From contig NZ_JABWQX020000001.1 of assembly GCF_014268655.2 (NCBI RefSeq), forward strand, positions 1,766,001 through 1,830,000: DNA of 64,000 nt, read 5' to 3'. Of the stretch, positions 1 through 10,410 are shown one piece after another. A model generated the notes under the pieces. That model ran no database searches. It had not been told where the DNA came from and worked only from the letters and a program-made list of their open reading frames with translations. The first letter of the stretch is position 1; each line of letters starts with the position of its first letter. This DNA comes from Pseudomonas marvdashtae (lineage in GTDB: Bacteria > Pseudomonadota > Gammaproteobacteria > Pseudomonadales > Pseudomonadaceae). Made by a program: the position numbers and the translations under genes.

Positions 1-445
1 TGCATTTTCCCTGGCCCCTCTGTTCCGTTCCTCGGTGGGCTTCGACCGTTTCAACGACCTGTTCGAAACCGCGCTGCGTAACGAACCGGGCAGCAGCTAT
101 CCACCCTACAACGTGGAAAAACATGGCGATGACGAGTACCGCATCGTAGTCGCCGCCGCCGGGTTCCGGGAGGAAGATCTCGACCTGCAAGTGGAAAAAG
201 GTGTGCTGACCATCAGCGGCGGCAAGCGCGAGGCCAGCAACGACAGCGTGACCTTCTTGCACCAGGGCATCGCCCAGCGTGCGTTCAAGCTGTCCTTCCG
301 GTTGGCGGATCATATCGAGATCAAGTCCGCTGGCCTGAGCAACGGTCTGTTGAGCATCGACCTGTTGCGCGTGGTACCGGAAGAGGCGAAAGCCAAGCGC
401 ATTCCAATCAACGGTGCGCAGCAGAAACCTGCACTGGAGAATTGA
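1..445 (+). CDS. ibpA: Hsp20/IbpA-type small heat-shock protein, 3' part
   Basis: Small heat-shock chaperone that binds unfolding proteins in the cytoplasm. The reading frame is open from base 2 and starts outside the window: the visible N-terminus reads AFSLAPLFRSSVGFDRFNDL, the usual IbpA opening, so at most a few codons are missing. An internal GTG at 35 is not the true start. The alpha-crystallin domain covers most of the protein (YRIVVAAAGF, then GVLTISGGKR), and a C-terminal RIPIN supplies the I-x-I type anchor used in oligomer assembly. A strong hairpin terminator follows. Heat-shock promoter and any RNA thermometer would lie upstream, outside the window. Confidence 0.9.
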   Translation, partial: AFSLAPLFRSSVGFDRFNDLFETALRNEPGSSYPPYNVEKHGDDEYRIVVAAAGFREEDLDLQVEKGVLTISGGKREASNDSVTFLHQGIAQRAFKLSFRLADHIEIKSAGLSNGLLSIDLLRVVPEEAKAKRIPINGAQQKPALEN

Positions 446-462
446 TCCAACGCCAATGAAGA

Positions 463-488
463 AGGGCGCCGAAATGGCGCCCTTTTTC
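463..488 (+). terminator. Rho-independent terminator of the Hsp20 gene
   Basis: Perfect 8-bp stem AGGGCGCC (463-470) and GGCGCCCT (476-483) around a 5-base loop, followed by a T-rich run, 18 bases after the stop codon. Confidence 0.9.
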
Positions 489-514
489 ATTTTGTATCGC
501 TAGAGGATTAAGTT

Positions 515-556
515 GTGGCGAGGGGATTTATCCCCGCTGGGTTGCGAAGCAGCCCC
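515..556 (+). repeat. REP-like intergenic repeat, copy A
   Basis: Begins GTGGCGAGGGGATTTATCCC, continues CGCTGGG and ends with the small hairpin GCGAAGC plus AGCCCC. Four further copies occur in this window, at 611, 23918, 32503 and 53471. Copy B lies inverted about 55 bp away, so A and B form a head-to-head pair that can fold into a long cruciform. Confidence 0.8.
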
Positions 557-610
557 AAAAAAGAACAGACGACGCTGTTCAGCCTGACACACCGAGGCGA
601 CGGTTTTTAG

Positions 611-650
611 GGCCGCTTCGCTGCCCAGCGGGGATAAATCCCCTCGCCAC
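611..650 (-). repeat. REP-like intergenic repeat, copy B (inverted partner of A)
   Basis: Reverse complement of copy A with a few differences in the outer GCTTCGC hairpin. It sits just past the 3' end of the GGDEF/EAL gene, so the pair fills the space between two convergent genes, the usual location of such elements. Confidence 0.8.
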
Positions 651-678
651 AAAAGCCTGTCTTGTATCGCGGTCCAAA

Positions 679-3600
679 TTACGGCAACAACCGCTCAAAC
701 GCCTCCAGCGGCAACGGTCGGCTGTGCAGGTAACCTTGGTACAAATGGCATTCAAGCCCCTGCAAAAACTGCAATTGGTCCAGCGTCTCAACCCCTTCGG
801 CGATCATTTCCAGGTTCAGGCTGCGGGCCATGGCGACGATGGCGCGGATGATTTCGGCGTCGTTGGGGTCGCTGGTGGCATCGCGTACGAAGGATTGGTC
901 GATTTTCAGCGTGTCCACCGGCAGCCGCTTGAGATAGGTCAGCGATGAATAACCGGTGCCGAAATCGTCCATGGCGAAGCTCACGCCCATTTTCTTGAGA
1001 CGGCGCATCTTGCCGATGGTGTCGTCCAGGTTCTGGATCACGATGCCTTCGGTGATTTCCAGTTTCAGCATGGCGTAGGGCAGGCCGTGGCTGGCGAGGC
1101 AGTTTTCGATGCGCTCGACAAAATCGCTCTGGCGGAACTGCCGTGGACTGATGTTCACGCACAGCTTGAACCGTTGCGGGTCAACCTTGCCCTTGGCGAT
1201 CAGTTGCTTGAAGCCATCGCAGGCCTCGTCGAGGATCCAGGTGCCGACCTCCAGGATCAAGCCGCTGTCTTCCAATACCTTGATGAACTCACTGGGCGAC
1301 TGCGCGCCCAGGTCCGGGTGATGCCAGCGCACCAAGGCTTCGGCGCCGATGATGCGGTTGTCGCGGGCGTCGACCTGGGGCTGGAAATGTACGCTGAATT
1401 CGTTACGGGCCAGGGCCTGGCGCAAATCGGTTTCCATGCGCAGCCGTTCGCTGGCGGCTTTTTGCATGGTGGCGTGGAACATCTGCGAGGTGTTGCGTCC
1501 CGAGTCCTTGGCGCGGTACAGGGCTATGTCGGCGCGCTTGAGCAGGTCGGTAGGCGTGGAGCCGTGGTCCGGAATCAACGCCATGCCGATGCTCGGGGTG
1601 ACTTGCAGCCGTTGGCCGTCGAGGAACATCGGTTCCGAGAGTAATTCACGCAGGGTATCGGCGAGGGTCTGGACCTGTTGTGTGACCGCGCCGCGCGTAC
1701 CTTCCAGGCCGCTGAGCAGTACCACGAATTCATCACCGCCCAGTCGCGCTACGGTGTCTTCGAGGCGGACGCTGGCTTCGAGGCGCGCGGTGATGATTTT
1801 CAGCACCGTGTCGCCGACCGGATGACCGAGGGAGTCATTGATGTGCTTGAAGTGGTCCAGGTCGAGGAACAGCAAAGCCCCGCGCAGGTTATGGCGCTTG
1901 AGCAAGGCGATCTGCTGGCTCAACCGATCCAGCAGCAGCGCCCGGTTAGGCAGATTGGTCAGTGGATCGTGGTAGGCCAGGTGGCGGATCTGCGCTTCGG
2001 CGTTGCGCAGCAGGCTTACGTCCCGGGCGGTCAGCAACAGGCATGCGGTCTCGTTGAGCGTGATGGGCTCGACCGACACTTCGACGGTGAGGGTTTCTCC
2101 GCGTTTGTTGCGTCCAAGCATTTCCTGATGCACGACGCGGCCCTTGAGCTGCAATTCGGCCAGCAGCGCCGTTCGCTGTTTCTCTTCGGCCCAGATGCCG
2201 ACCTCGTAGACCGTGCGGCCAATCACCTCGTCGGCGCGGTAGCCGGTCAGGCGGCAGAAGCCGTCGTTGACCTCCAAGTAGCGGCCGCTTTCAAGTTCGG
2301 TGATGGTGATGGCGTCGGGGCTGGAATGGAACGCCTTGGCGAACTTCTCCTCGCTGGCCTTTAGCGCCGCTTCGGAGCGTTGCTGCTGGGTGATGTCGCG
2401 CAGTGTAGTGACTATGCAGGGCTGGTTGCCGACGTGGATCTGTCGGCTGGAAATGACGCAGGTCAACGGCTGGCCATTTTTGTGATAGACCACCATGGCG
2501 ACGTTGCTCAGCGATTGCTCGCGGATCACCCGCTCGATGCGTTGCAGGCTGCTGCCCGAGGCGTCCCACAGGCCGATCTCGTCGGCGCTGCGACCGAGCA
2601 CGTCGCTGGCTGCCCAACCGAAGGTCTGGGTGAAGCTGGAATTGATCTCGAGGAACCTGCCGTCATCCTGGTGGGTGACGCAAATCGGGTCCGGGCTGAC
2701 CTGAAACAGAGTGGCGAACTTTTCCTCCGACGCCGCGAGGCTCTGCTCGCGCTCTACCTGGTCGGTGATGTCAAGCAAAGTGCCGGCCATGCGCAAGGGG
2801 CTGCCGTCGTCGTTGCGGTAGAGGCGGGCGCGGCTTTCCAGATAGCGGGAGGTGCCGTCCGGCAACTGCACGCGATAAGTCAATTGATAGTTGCCCGCCG
2901 GGCCTTCGCGCAGGCTGCGGTAAGCGTTGCGCATGTTGTTGCGTTCCTCGGTGGGCACGCCTTCGAAAAACGCGTCGAACGATTCGTGAAAAGCCTTGGG
3001 CTCCAGGCCATGAAGTTGCGCGGCCCGGGCCGAGCCGTAGAGCATGCCGCTGGGAATGTGCCAATCCCAGGTGCCCAGTTGCGCCGAGTCGAGGGCCAGG
3101 TCGAGGCGGTCCTGGCTGTCCTTCAGGGCCTGTTCGGCGAGTTTGCGTTCGGTGGTGTCGAGGAACGTGCTCAGCAGGTACGGTTGGCCTTCCAGTTCGA
3201 CTTTCTGGGCGCTGAGAATACCGTTGTGAACCTGGCCGTTGCTGGCCCGGAACTCCACTTCCATGCTGATCAGTTCGCCTTTGGCCTTGGTCGCCTCAAC
3301 CAGCTTCGCCCGCTGCGAAGGGTCGACCCACAAGCCCAATTCGAGGGTGGTACGGCCAATCACAGCGTGCACCGGCCAGCCGAACAGGCTTTCGAAATAC
3401 TGGTTGGCTTCGCTGATGAGCCCGTCCTCCTGGCGGGTCAGCAAGACCATGTTAGGGCACAGGTGAAAAAGCGTGGCGAAGCGCTTTTCCGAGCTGCGCA
3501 GTGCCTGTTCCCGTTCGCGCTGGTGGGTGATTTCGCGGATCACCCCGATCATGCGGGGGCGGCCGTGCTTGTCCGGCAACACACTGCCGTTGATTTCCAG

Positions 3601-3957
3601 CCAATGCAGGCTGCCGTCGGGCCAGACGATGCGGTGGTGCATCGCCTGTTCCAGTGGCGCGCCGGCCACCGCCGCGTGAAAAGCGCGTATGGCCCTGGCT
3701 CGGTCTTCGGGCAATAGCAGGTCGAGGTAGTCCACGTCCGCCGGTAACGGCTGGCGCGGATCGAATCCGAACAGCGCCTGGGTGCCTCGCGACCAACTGA
3801 TCTGCCCGGTGTCGATGTCCCACGACCACGCACCCAGGCGCGCACCGTTCAGGGCGGCCAGCAACTGTGGCGCGCTGTCCCAGCTTTGCTCGGACCGCTT
3901 CGGGTCGAGTGCCTGGATGCGCGGCAGGGGCGGGAGGTGGTCGGCGGGTTTGGGCAT
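679..3957 (-). CDS. Multi-PAS GGDEF/EAL cyclic-di-GMP protein
   Basis: A 1092-residue cytoplasmic sensor that makes and/or degrades cyclic di-GMP. About five PAS/PAC units fill residues 30-650. A GGDEF domain (about 660-820) follows, with an intact RLGGDEF active site and the LDHFKHIND motif; an EAL domain (about 840-1090) has GAEALVRW, DDFGTGYSS and KIDQSFV. Both catalytic cores look competent. No membrane segment or periplasmic domain is visible, so the signal is probably cytosolic (redox, oxygen or a small ligand), which is inference. The gene stands alone, convergent with the Hsp20 gene and followed by a repeat pair. The net direction of activity cannot be decided from the sequence. Confidence 0.92.
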   Translation of the reverse strand: MPKPADHLPPLPRIQALDPKRSEQSWDSAPQLLAALNGARLGAWSWDIDTGQISWSRGTQALFGFDPRQPLPADVDYLDLLLPEDRARAIRAFHAAVAGAPLEQAMHHRIVWPDGSLHWLEINGSVLPDKHGRPRMIGVIREITHQREREQALRSSEKRFATLFHLCPNMVLLTRQEDGLISEANQYFESLFGWPVHAVIGRTTLELGLWVDPSQRAKLVEATKAKGELISMEVEFRASNGQVHNGILSAQKVELEGQPYLLSTFLDTTERKLAEQALKDSQDRLDLALDSAQLGTWDWHIPSGMLYGSARAAQLHGLEPKAFHESFDAFFEGVPTEERNNMRNAYRSLREGPAGNYQLTYRVQLPDGTSRYLESRARLYRNDDGSPLRMAGTLLDITDQVEREQSLAASEEKFATLFQVSPDPICVTHQDDGRFLEINSSFTQTFGWAASDVLGRSADEIGLWDASGSSLQRIERVIREQSLSNVAMVVYHKNGQPLTCVISSRQIHVGNQPCIVTTLRDITQQQRSEAALKASEEKFAKAFHSSPDAITITELESGRYLEVNDGFCRLTGYRADEVIGRTVYEVGIWAEEKQRTALLAELQLKGRVVHQEMLGRNKRGETLTVEVSVEPITLNETACLLLTARDVSLLRNAEAQIRHLAYHDPLTNLPNRALLLDRLSQQIALLKRHNLRGALLFLDLDHFKHINDSLGHPVGDTVLKIITARLEASVRLEDTVARLGGDEFVVLLSGLEGTRGAVTQQVQTLADTLRELLSEPMFLDGQRLQVTPSIGMALIPDHGSTPTDLLKRADIALYRAKDSGRNTSQMFHATMQKAASERLRMETDLRQALARNEFSVHFQPQVDARDNRIIGAEALVRWHHPDLGAQSPSEFIKVLEDSGLILEVGTWILDEACDGFKQLIAKGKVDPQRFKLCVNISPRQFRQSDFVERIENCLASHGLPYAMLKLEITEGIVIQNLDDTIGKMRRLKKMGVSFAMDDFGTGYSSLTYLKRLPVDTLKIDQSFVRDATSDPNDAEIIRAIVAMARSLNLEMIAEGVETLDQLQFLQGLECHLYQGYLHSRPLPLEAFERLLP

Positions 3958-4024
3958 TCTTTAGCGGGCCTTGGGCAGATGGGGGTTAAGCGCAGGCGTA
4001 ATGGCCCTATAGGAGTAGCACAAC

Positions 4025-4915
4025 TTATGCCGGTGTCCGTGGCAGATCGACTTGTGCATCCAATAGAGCCATGAAAGCCCGCGCAGCGTTCGACAGCGTC
4101 CTTTCGGTGTGCAAGATATAGCCTAGCTGGCGACTGAGCTGTATGCCCGGTAAAGGCACGCGCGCCACCTGTTCATCGAGCATGGTGCGTGGCAAAACGC
4201 TCCAGGCCAGGCCGATGGAGACCATCATTTTTATGGTTTCCAAGTAATTCGTGCTCATGGCGATGTTCGGCGTCAGCCCCTGGGCCTCGAACAGCCGTCG
4301 CACAATGTGGTGGGTGAAGGTGTTGCCGCCTGGAAAAACCGCCGGATGCAGGGCGATGTCCGCCAGGCTCACCGCGCCGTTGTCCAGCAATGCATGTTCC
4401 GGCGCGACCACGAAATCCAGCGGGTCGTCCCACACCGGTGTGGCTCGCACCAGTGAGTGGGGCTCGGGGGCCAGGGTAATAACCGCCAGTTCCGCCCGGC
4501 CATGGAGGATTTCCTCGTAGGCCACTTCTGAATCCAGGAACTGAATATCCAATGCCACCTGTGGGTAACGTCGGGTGAATTCCCTTAACAGCGGCGGCAG
4601 TCGATGCAAGCCGATGTGGTGGCTGGTGGCGAGCGTCAGGCGCCCGGTCACTTCGCCGGTCAGGTTGGTCAGGGCACGGCGGGTGTCGTCCAGCACGTTG
4701 AGGATCTGATAGGCCCGTGGCAGCAGGGCCCGCCCGGCTTCGGTCAGGCCGACTTCCCGGCCCAGCCGGTCGAACAGGCGCACCTTGAGTTGCTGTTCCA
4801 GCCCGGCGATGCGCTTGCTGATGGCCGGCTGGGTCAGGTGCAGGCGCTCGCCGGCGCCGGAGAAACTGCCGGTTTCGGCGATGGCAATAAAGGCATTGAG
4901 GTTGGCAAGGTCCAT
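4025..4915 (-). CDS. LysR-family regulator divergent from leuC
   Basis: Transcription factor of 296 residues with an N-terminal winged helix-turn-helix (MDLANLNAFIAIAETGSF, then LTQPAISKRIAGLE) and a C-terminal effector-binding domain. I place the start at ATG 4915: this gives the canonical LysR N-terminus and leaves a 157-base divergent intergenic region. A start 39 bases further out (4954) is possible but would put the candidate operator inside the gene. Position next to leuCDB suggests control of leucine synthesis, but the effector is unknown. Confidence 0.88.
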   Translation of the reverse strand: MDLANLNAFIAIAETGSFSGAGERLHLTQPAISKRIAGLEQQLKVRLFDRLGREVGLTEAGRALLPRAYQILNVLDDTRRALTNLTGEVTGRLTLATSHHIGLHRLPPLLREFTRRYPQVALDIQFLDSEVAYEEILHGRAELAVITLAPEPHSLVRATPVWDDPLDFVVAPEHALLDNGAVSLADIALHPAVFPGGNTFTHHIVRRLFEAQGLTPNIAMSTNYLETIKMMVSIGLAWSVLPRTMLDEQVARVPLPGIQLSRQLGYILHTERTLSNAARAFMALLDAQVDLPRTPA

Positions 4916-4940
4916 GGCGTTTCTGGTCGGATTCCAGTTA

Positions 4941-4956
4941 GTTATGCAAAGCATGA
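4941..4956. promoter_or_regulatory. Candidate LysR-type operator between the regulator gene and leuC
   Basis: Short dyad ATGC-AAA-GCAT (4944-4954) in a locally AT-rich stretch between divergent genes, flanked by T and A in a layout close to the T-N11-A box of LysR regulators. The position fits; the arms are only 4 bp, so this is weak evidence. Confidence 0.35.
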
Positions 4957-5072
4957 AAAATATGAATTTGAGTTATTTAATGTAGCCTCTTACCATCAGC
5001 CTCACAAGCCAAGGGGTTATTGATTCGTTCGAGGCCCGGGGCATAGAAACAAGCTGATGAGGAAACCGTCTG

Positions 5073-6491
5073 ATGGCCGGCAAAACGCTCTACGACAAAC
5101 TCTGGGACTCGCATTTGGTCAAGCAGCGCGACGATGGCTCGGCGCTGATCTACATCGACCGTCACATCATTCACGAAGTGACCTCGCCGCAAGCCTTCGA
5201 AGGTCTGCGCCTGGCCGGGCGCAAGCCTTGGCGCATCGATGCCAACATCGCCACCCCGGACCACAACGTACCGACCACGCCGGAGCGCAAGGGCGGCATC
5301 GAAGCGATTGCCGACCAGGTCTCGCGCCTGCAAGTCCAGACCCTCGACGATAACTGTGACGAATACGGCATCGTGGAATTCAAGATGAACGATGTGCGCC
5401 AGGGCATCGTCCACGTCATTGGCCCGGAGCAGGGCGCGACCTTGCCCGGCATGACCGTGGTCTGCGGCGACTCGCACACTTCGACCCACGGTGCTTTCGG
5501 CGCCCTGGCCCATGGCATCGGCACCTCCGAGGTCGAGCATGTGCTCGCCACCCAGTGCCTGGTCGCCAAGAAAATGAAAAACATGCTGGTGCGCGTCGAA
5601 GGCCAGTTGCCGTTCGGCGTGACCGCCAAGGACATCGTCCTGGCCGTGATCGGCAAGATCGGCACCGCCGGCGGTAACGGCCATGCCATCGAATTCGCCG
5701 GCAGCGCGATCCGCGACTTGTCCGTCGAAGGCCGCATGACCATCTGCAACATGTCCATCGAGGCCGGCGCCCGCGTCGGGCTGGTGGCCGCCGATGAAAA
5801 AACCGTGGAGTACGTCAAGGGCCGTCCGTTTTCGCCCAAAGGCGCCGAGTGGGGCATGGCGGTCGAGGCCTGGAAAGACCTGGTCTCCGATGCCGATGCC
5901 CAGTTCGACACCGTGGTCGAGCTCGACGCGACGCAGATCAAGCCGCAAGTGAGCTGGGGCACCTCCCCGGAAATGGTCTTGGCCGTGGACCAGAACGTGC
6001 CGGATCCGGCCAAGGAAATGGACCTGGTCAAGCGTGACTCCATTGTCCGCGCCTTGAAGTACATGGGCTTGAGCGCCAACCAGGCGATCACCGACATTCA
6101 GCTCGACCGCGTATTCATTGGCTCTTGCACCAATTCGCGGATCGAAGACCTGCGCGCCGCTGCCGTGATCGCCAAGGGCCGCAAGGTCGCCTCGACCATC
6201 AAGCAGGCCATCGTGGTGCCGGGCTCGGGCCTGGTAAAAGCCCAGGCCGAAGCGGAAGGGCTGGACAAGATTTTCCTCGAGGCCGGTTTCGAATGGCGCG
6301 AGCCAGGGTGCTCCATGTGCCTGGCGATGAACCCGGATCGCCTGGAGTCGGGCGAGCATTGCGCCTCGACGTCCAACCGAAACTTCGAAGGCCGTCAAGG
6401 CGCCGGTGGCCGCACGCACCTGGTGAGCCCGGCGATGGCCGCCGCCGCTGCCGTCAACGGCCGTTTTGTCGATGTCCGCGAATTGATCTGA
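5073..6491 (+). CDS. leuC: 3-isopropylmalate dehydratase large subunit
   Basis: Second step of leucine synthesis: with LeuD it isomerises 2-isopropylmalate to 3-isopropylmalate. The 472 residues match the aconitase family; the [4Fe-4S] cysteines are visible in [16 protein letters not shown] and in [21 protein letters not shown] ribosome site precedes the start. The stop overlaps the AAGGAG ribosome site of leuD, 11 bases upstream of its ATG, so the two subunits are probably translationally coupled. Confidence 0.97.
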   Translation: MAGKTLYDKLWDSHLVKQRDDGSALIYIDRHIIHEVTSPQAFEGLRLAGRKPWRIDANIATPDHNVPTTPERKGGIEAIADQVSRLQVQTLDDNCDEYGIVEFKMNDVRQGIVHVIGPEQGATLPGMTVVCGDSHTSTHGAFGALAHGIGTSEVEHVLATQCLVAKKMKNMLVRVEGQLPFGVTAKDIVLAVIGKIGTAGGNGHAIEFAGSAIRDLSVEGRMTICNMSIEAGARVGLVAADEKTVEYVKGRPFSPKGAEWGMAVEAWKDLVSDADAQFDTVVELDATQIKPQVSWGTSPEMVLAVDQNVPDPAKEMDLVKRDSIVRALKYMGLSANQAITDIQLDRVFIGSCTNSRIEDLRAAAVIAKGRKVASTIKQAIVVPGSGLVKAQAEAEGLDKIFLEAGFEWREPGCSMCLAMNPDRLESGEHCASTSNRNFEGRQGAGGRTHLVSPAMAAAAAVNGRFVDVRELI

Positions 6492-6502
6492 AGGAGCGCA
6501 GC

Positions 6503-7147
6503 ATGAAAGCTTTTACCCAGCACACCGGTCTTGTCGCGCCTTTGGATCGTGCCAACGTCGACACCGACCAGATCATTCCCAAGCAGTTCTTGAAGTCCAT
6601 CAAGCGTACCGGCTTCGGCCCGAACCTGTTCGATGAATGGCGCTACCTGGATGTCGGCCAGCCGTACCAGGACAACTCCAAGCGTCCGTTGAACAAGGAT
6701 TTCGTGCTCAACGCCGAGCGTTACCAGGGCGCCAGCGTGTTGCTGGCGCGGGAGAACTTCGGCTGCGGTTCCAGCCGCGAGCACGCGCCATGGGCCCTGG
6801 AAGAGTACGGTTTTCGCAGCATCATCGCGCCGAGCTACGCCGACATTTTCTTCAACAACAGCTTCAAGAACGGCTTGCTGCCGATCATCCTCAGCGATGC
6901 CGAAGTGGATGAGCTGTTCCAGCAGGTCGAGGCCAACCCTGGCTATCAATTGCAGGTCGACCTGGCCGCCCAGACCGTGACCCGTCCCGACGGCAAGGTG
7001 CTGGGTTTCGAGATCGACGCGTTCCGCAAGCACTGCCTGCTCAACGGCCTGGATGACATTGGCCTGACCTTGCAGGACGGCGAGGCGATTGCCACCTTCG
7101 AGGCCAAGCACCGGGCGAGCCAGCCTTGGTTGTTTCGCGATGCTTGA
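6503..7147 (+). CDS. leuD: 3-isopropylmalate dehydratase small subunit
   Basis: Swivel-domain partner of LeuC, 214 residues, the usual length. ATG at 6503 follows AAGGAG by 6 bases. Diagnostic segments: [17 protein letters not shown] near the N-terminus and [14 protein letters not shown], the conserved substrate loop. It completes the isomerase heterodimer encoded directly upstream. Confidence 0.97.
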   Translation: MKAFTQHTGLVAPLDRANVDTDQIIPKQFLKSIKRTGFGPNLFDEWRYLDVGQPYQDNSKRPLNKDFVLNAERYQGASVLLARENFGCGSSREHAPWALEEYGFRSIIAPSYADIFFNNSFKNGLLPIILSDAEVDELFQQVEANPGYQLQVDLAAQTVTRPDGKVLGFEIDAFRKHCLLNGLDDIGLTLQDGEAIATFEAKHRASQPWLFRDA

Positions 7148-7198
7148 TTTTGCGTAACGAGTAAAGACGCCAGAAACACGAAACCATAAGGACATCCC

Positions 7199-7963
7199 AT
7201 GACCAGCGCCGCCCACAGTCAGGTTGTACAAAAGCAATTCGGTGAACAGGCCTCGGCCTACCTGAGCAGTGCCGTGCACGCCCAGGGTGCTGAATTCGCA
7301 CTGCTACAGGCGGCGTTGGCCGGTCGCGGCGATGCCCGCGTGCTGGATCTGGGCTGCGGCGCTGGCCATGTGAGTTTCCACGTGGCGCCGCTGGCCGGTG
7401 AAGTGGTGGCTTATGATTTGTCCCAGCAAATGCTCGACGTAGTTGCCACGGCGGCAGCGGAGCGTGGCCTGGGCAATATCAGCACGGTACGTGGCGCCGC
7501 CGAGCGCTTGCCGTTTGCCGACGGCGAGTTCGATTTCGTCTTCAGCCGGTATTCGGCGCATCATTGGAGCGACCTGGGCCTGGCGCTGCGCGAAGTTCGC
7601 CGGGTGCTCAAGCCGGGTGGGGTGACGGCGTTCATCGACATCCTGTCGCCGGGCACGCCGCTGTTCGATACCTACTTGCAAAGCGTCGAAGTGCTGCGCG
7701 ACACCAGTCATGTGCGCGACTATTCGGCTGCCGAGTGGTTGCGCCAGGTCAGCGAGGCGGGGCTGCACACCCGTAGCACCTCCCGTCAGCGCTTGCGCCT
7801 GGAGTACCAATCGTGGGTCGAGCGCATGCGCACCCCGGACGTGATGCGAGCGGCGATTCTTGAGTTGCAGCGCTCGATGGGCGATGAAGTGCGTGAATAT
7901 TTTCAGATTGAGGCCGATGGTTCGTTCAGTACGGATGTGCTGGTGCTGTGGGCCGAGCGATAA
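7199..7963 (+). CDS. Class I SAM-dependent methyltransferase inserted between leuD and leuB
   Basis: A 254-residue UbiE/SmtA-like methyltransferase. Motif I VLDLGCGAG is at 48-56, the acidic ribose-binding residue follows in VVAYDLS, and VLKPGG sits at the end of the central sheet. It lies 51 bases after leuD and 54 before leuB with its own AAGGAC ribosome site, so it is probably co-transcribed with leucine genes. The substrate is unknown; nothing in leucine synthesis needs methylation. The same arrangement is, to my knowledge, common in Pseudomonas, so this is a conserved neighbour rather than a recent arrival. Confidence 0.85.
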   Translation: MTSAAHSQVVQKQFGEQASAYLSSAVHAQGAEFALLQAALAGRGDARVLDLGCGAGHVSFHVAPLAGEVVAYDLSQQMLDVVATAAAERGLGNISTVRGAAERLPFADGEFDFVFSRYSAHHWSDLGLALREVRRVLKPGGVTAFIDILSPGTPLFDTYLQSVEVLRDTSHVRDYSAAEWLRQVSEAGLHTRSTSRQRLRLEYQSWVERMRTPDVMRAAILELQRSMGDEVREYFQIEADGSFSTDVLVLWAER

Positions 7964-8017
7964 CATTTTTCCCGGCCATGCCCAGAGGCGTGTTCCGACA
8001 GAGCAAATGAGGAAAGC

Positions 8018-9100
<1,083 letters not shown>

Positions 9101-9106
9101 TCTTTG

Positions 9107-9136
9107 CGGCCCACCGCTTCGACGGTGGCCCACTTT
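9107..9136 (+). terminator. Weak hairpin between leuB and asd
   Basis: CCACCG (9111-9116), a 6-base loop and CGGTGG (9123-9128), followed by a CACTTTTG stretch. The stem is short and the T run poor, so it may only attenuate read-through into asd. Confidence 0.4.
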
Positions 9137-9154
9137 TGTATAGGTGTAGTTGCG

Positions 9155-10267
9155 ATGAAACGTGTAGGTCTGATCGGTTGGCGCGGCATGGTCGGTTCCG
9201 TGCTCATGCAGCGAATGCTGGAAGAGCAGGATTTCGATCTCATTGAGCCGGTGTTTTTCACCACCTCCAATGTCGGTGGCCAAGGCCCATCCGTGGGCAA
9301 GGACACCGGTGCGCTCAAGGATGCCTACAGCATCGAAGAGCTCAAGACCCTCGACGTGATCCTGACCTGCCAGGGCGGCGACTACACCAGCGAAGTGTTC
9401 CCCAAGCTGCGTGAAGCCGGCTGGCAGGGTTACTGGATCGACGCCGCTTCCAGCCTGCGCATGCAGGACGACGCGGTGATCATCCTCGACCCGGTCAACC
9501 GCAAGGTCATCGACCAGCAGCTGGATGCGGGCACCAAGAACTATATCGGCGGCAACTGCACCGTCAGCCTGATGCTGATGGGTCTTGGCGGCCTGTTCGA
9601 AGCCGGCCTGGTGGAATGGATGAGCGCCATGACCTACCAAGCGGCGTCCGGTGCCGGCGCGCAGAACATGCGTGAGCTGATCAAGCAGATGGGCGCGACC
9701 CACGCCGCCGTCGCCGATGATCTGGCCAACCCGGCCAGTGCCATCCTCGACATCGACCGCAAGGTCGCCGAGGCGATGCGCAGCGATGCCTACCCGACCG
9801 AGAACTTCGGCGTACCGCTGGCCGGCAGCCTGATCCCCTGGATCGACAAGGAACTGCCCAACGGCCAGAGCCGTGAAGAGTGGAAGGCCCAGGCCGAAAC
9901 CAACAAGATCCTGGGTCGCTTCAAGAGTCCGATCCCGGTGGACGGCATCTGCGTGCGTATCGGTGCGATGCGTTGCCACAGCCAGGCGCTGACCATCAAG
10001 CTGAACAAAGACGTGCCGATTGCCGACATCGAAGGCCTGATCAGCCAGCACAACCCTTGGGTCAAACTGGTGCCGAACAATCGTGAAACCAGCATGCAGG
10101 AGCTGAGTCCGACCAAGGTCACTGGCACTCTGAACGTGCCGGTGGGCCGTCTGCGCAAACTGAACATGGGGTCGCAATTCGTCGGTGCCTTCACCGTTGG
10201 CGATCAACTGTTGTGGGGCGCGGCCGAGCCGTTGCGTCGCATGTTGCGGATCCTGCTCGAACGTTGA
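9155..10267 (+). CDS. asd: Aspartate-semialdehyde dehydrogenase
   Basis: NADPH-dependent reduction of aspartyl phosphate to aspartate semialdehyde, the branch point to lysine/diaminopimelate, threonine and methionine. Start chosen at ATG 9155 ([15 protein letters not shown]), giving 370 residues; an upstream in-frame start at 9104 would add a non-conserved tail. The catalytic cysteine is Cys135 in [11 protein letters not shown], the same position as in E. coli Asd. The substrate-binding histidine region is also present. A terminator follows, separating it from its paralogue. Confidence 0.96.
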   Translation: MKRVGLIGWRGMVGSVLMQRMLEEQDFDLIEPVFFTTSNVGGQGPSVGKDTGALKDAYSIEELKTLDVILTCQGGDYTSEVFPKLREAGWQGYWIDAASSLRMQDDAVIILDPVNRKVIDQQLDAGTKNYIGGNCTVSLMLMGLGGLFEAGLVEWMSAMTYQAASGAGAQNMRELIKQMGATHAAVADDLANPASAILDIDRKVAEAMRSDAYPTENFGVPLAGSLIPWIDKELPNGQSREEWKAQAETNKILGRFKSPIPVDGICVRIGAMRCHSQALTIKLNKDVPIADIEGLISQHNPWVKLVPNNRETSMQELSPTKVTGTLNVPVGRLRKLNMGSQFVGAFTVGDQLLWGAAEPLRRMLRILLER

Positions 10268-10286
10268 TCGATTGCTGCCGTGAAAG

Positions 10287-10319
10287 AACCCGTGCCTTGT
10301 GAGAGGTGCGGGTTTTTTT
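10287..10319 (+). terminator. Terminator after asd
   Basis: Stem AACCCGTGCC / GGTGCGGGTT (with G-U pairs) around an 8-base loop, followed by seven Ts. Confidence 0.85.
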
Positions 10320-10410
10320 ATGTGCCGGCAGCGGTTTTCCTACGCTCAATTGCTTGCCCGCCAACCAGCCGGTAAAGTGCCGCTCCCCACGTTTTACCTG
10401 AGGTAGACCC

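Noticed and set aside
515..650. Inverted repeat pair as CRISPR or insertion-sequence ends
   Set aside because: Only two copies, no regular spacers, no transposase; sequence is the lineage's REP family.
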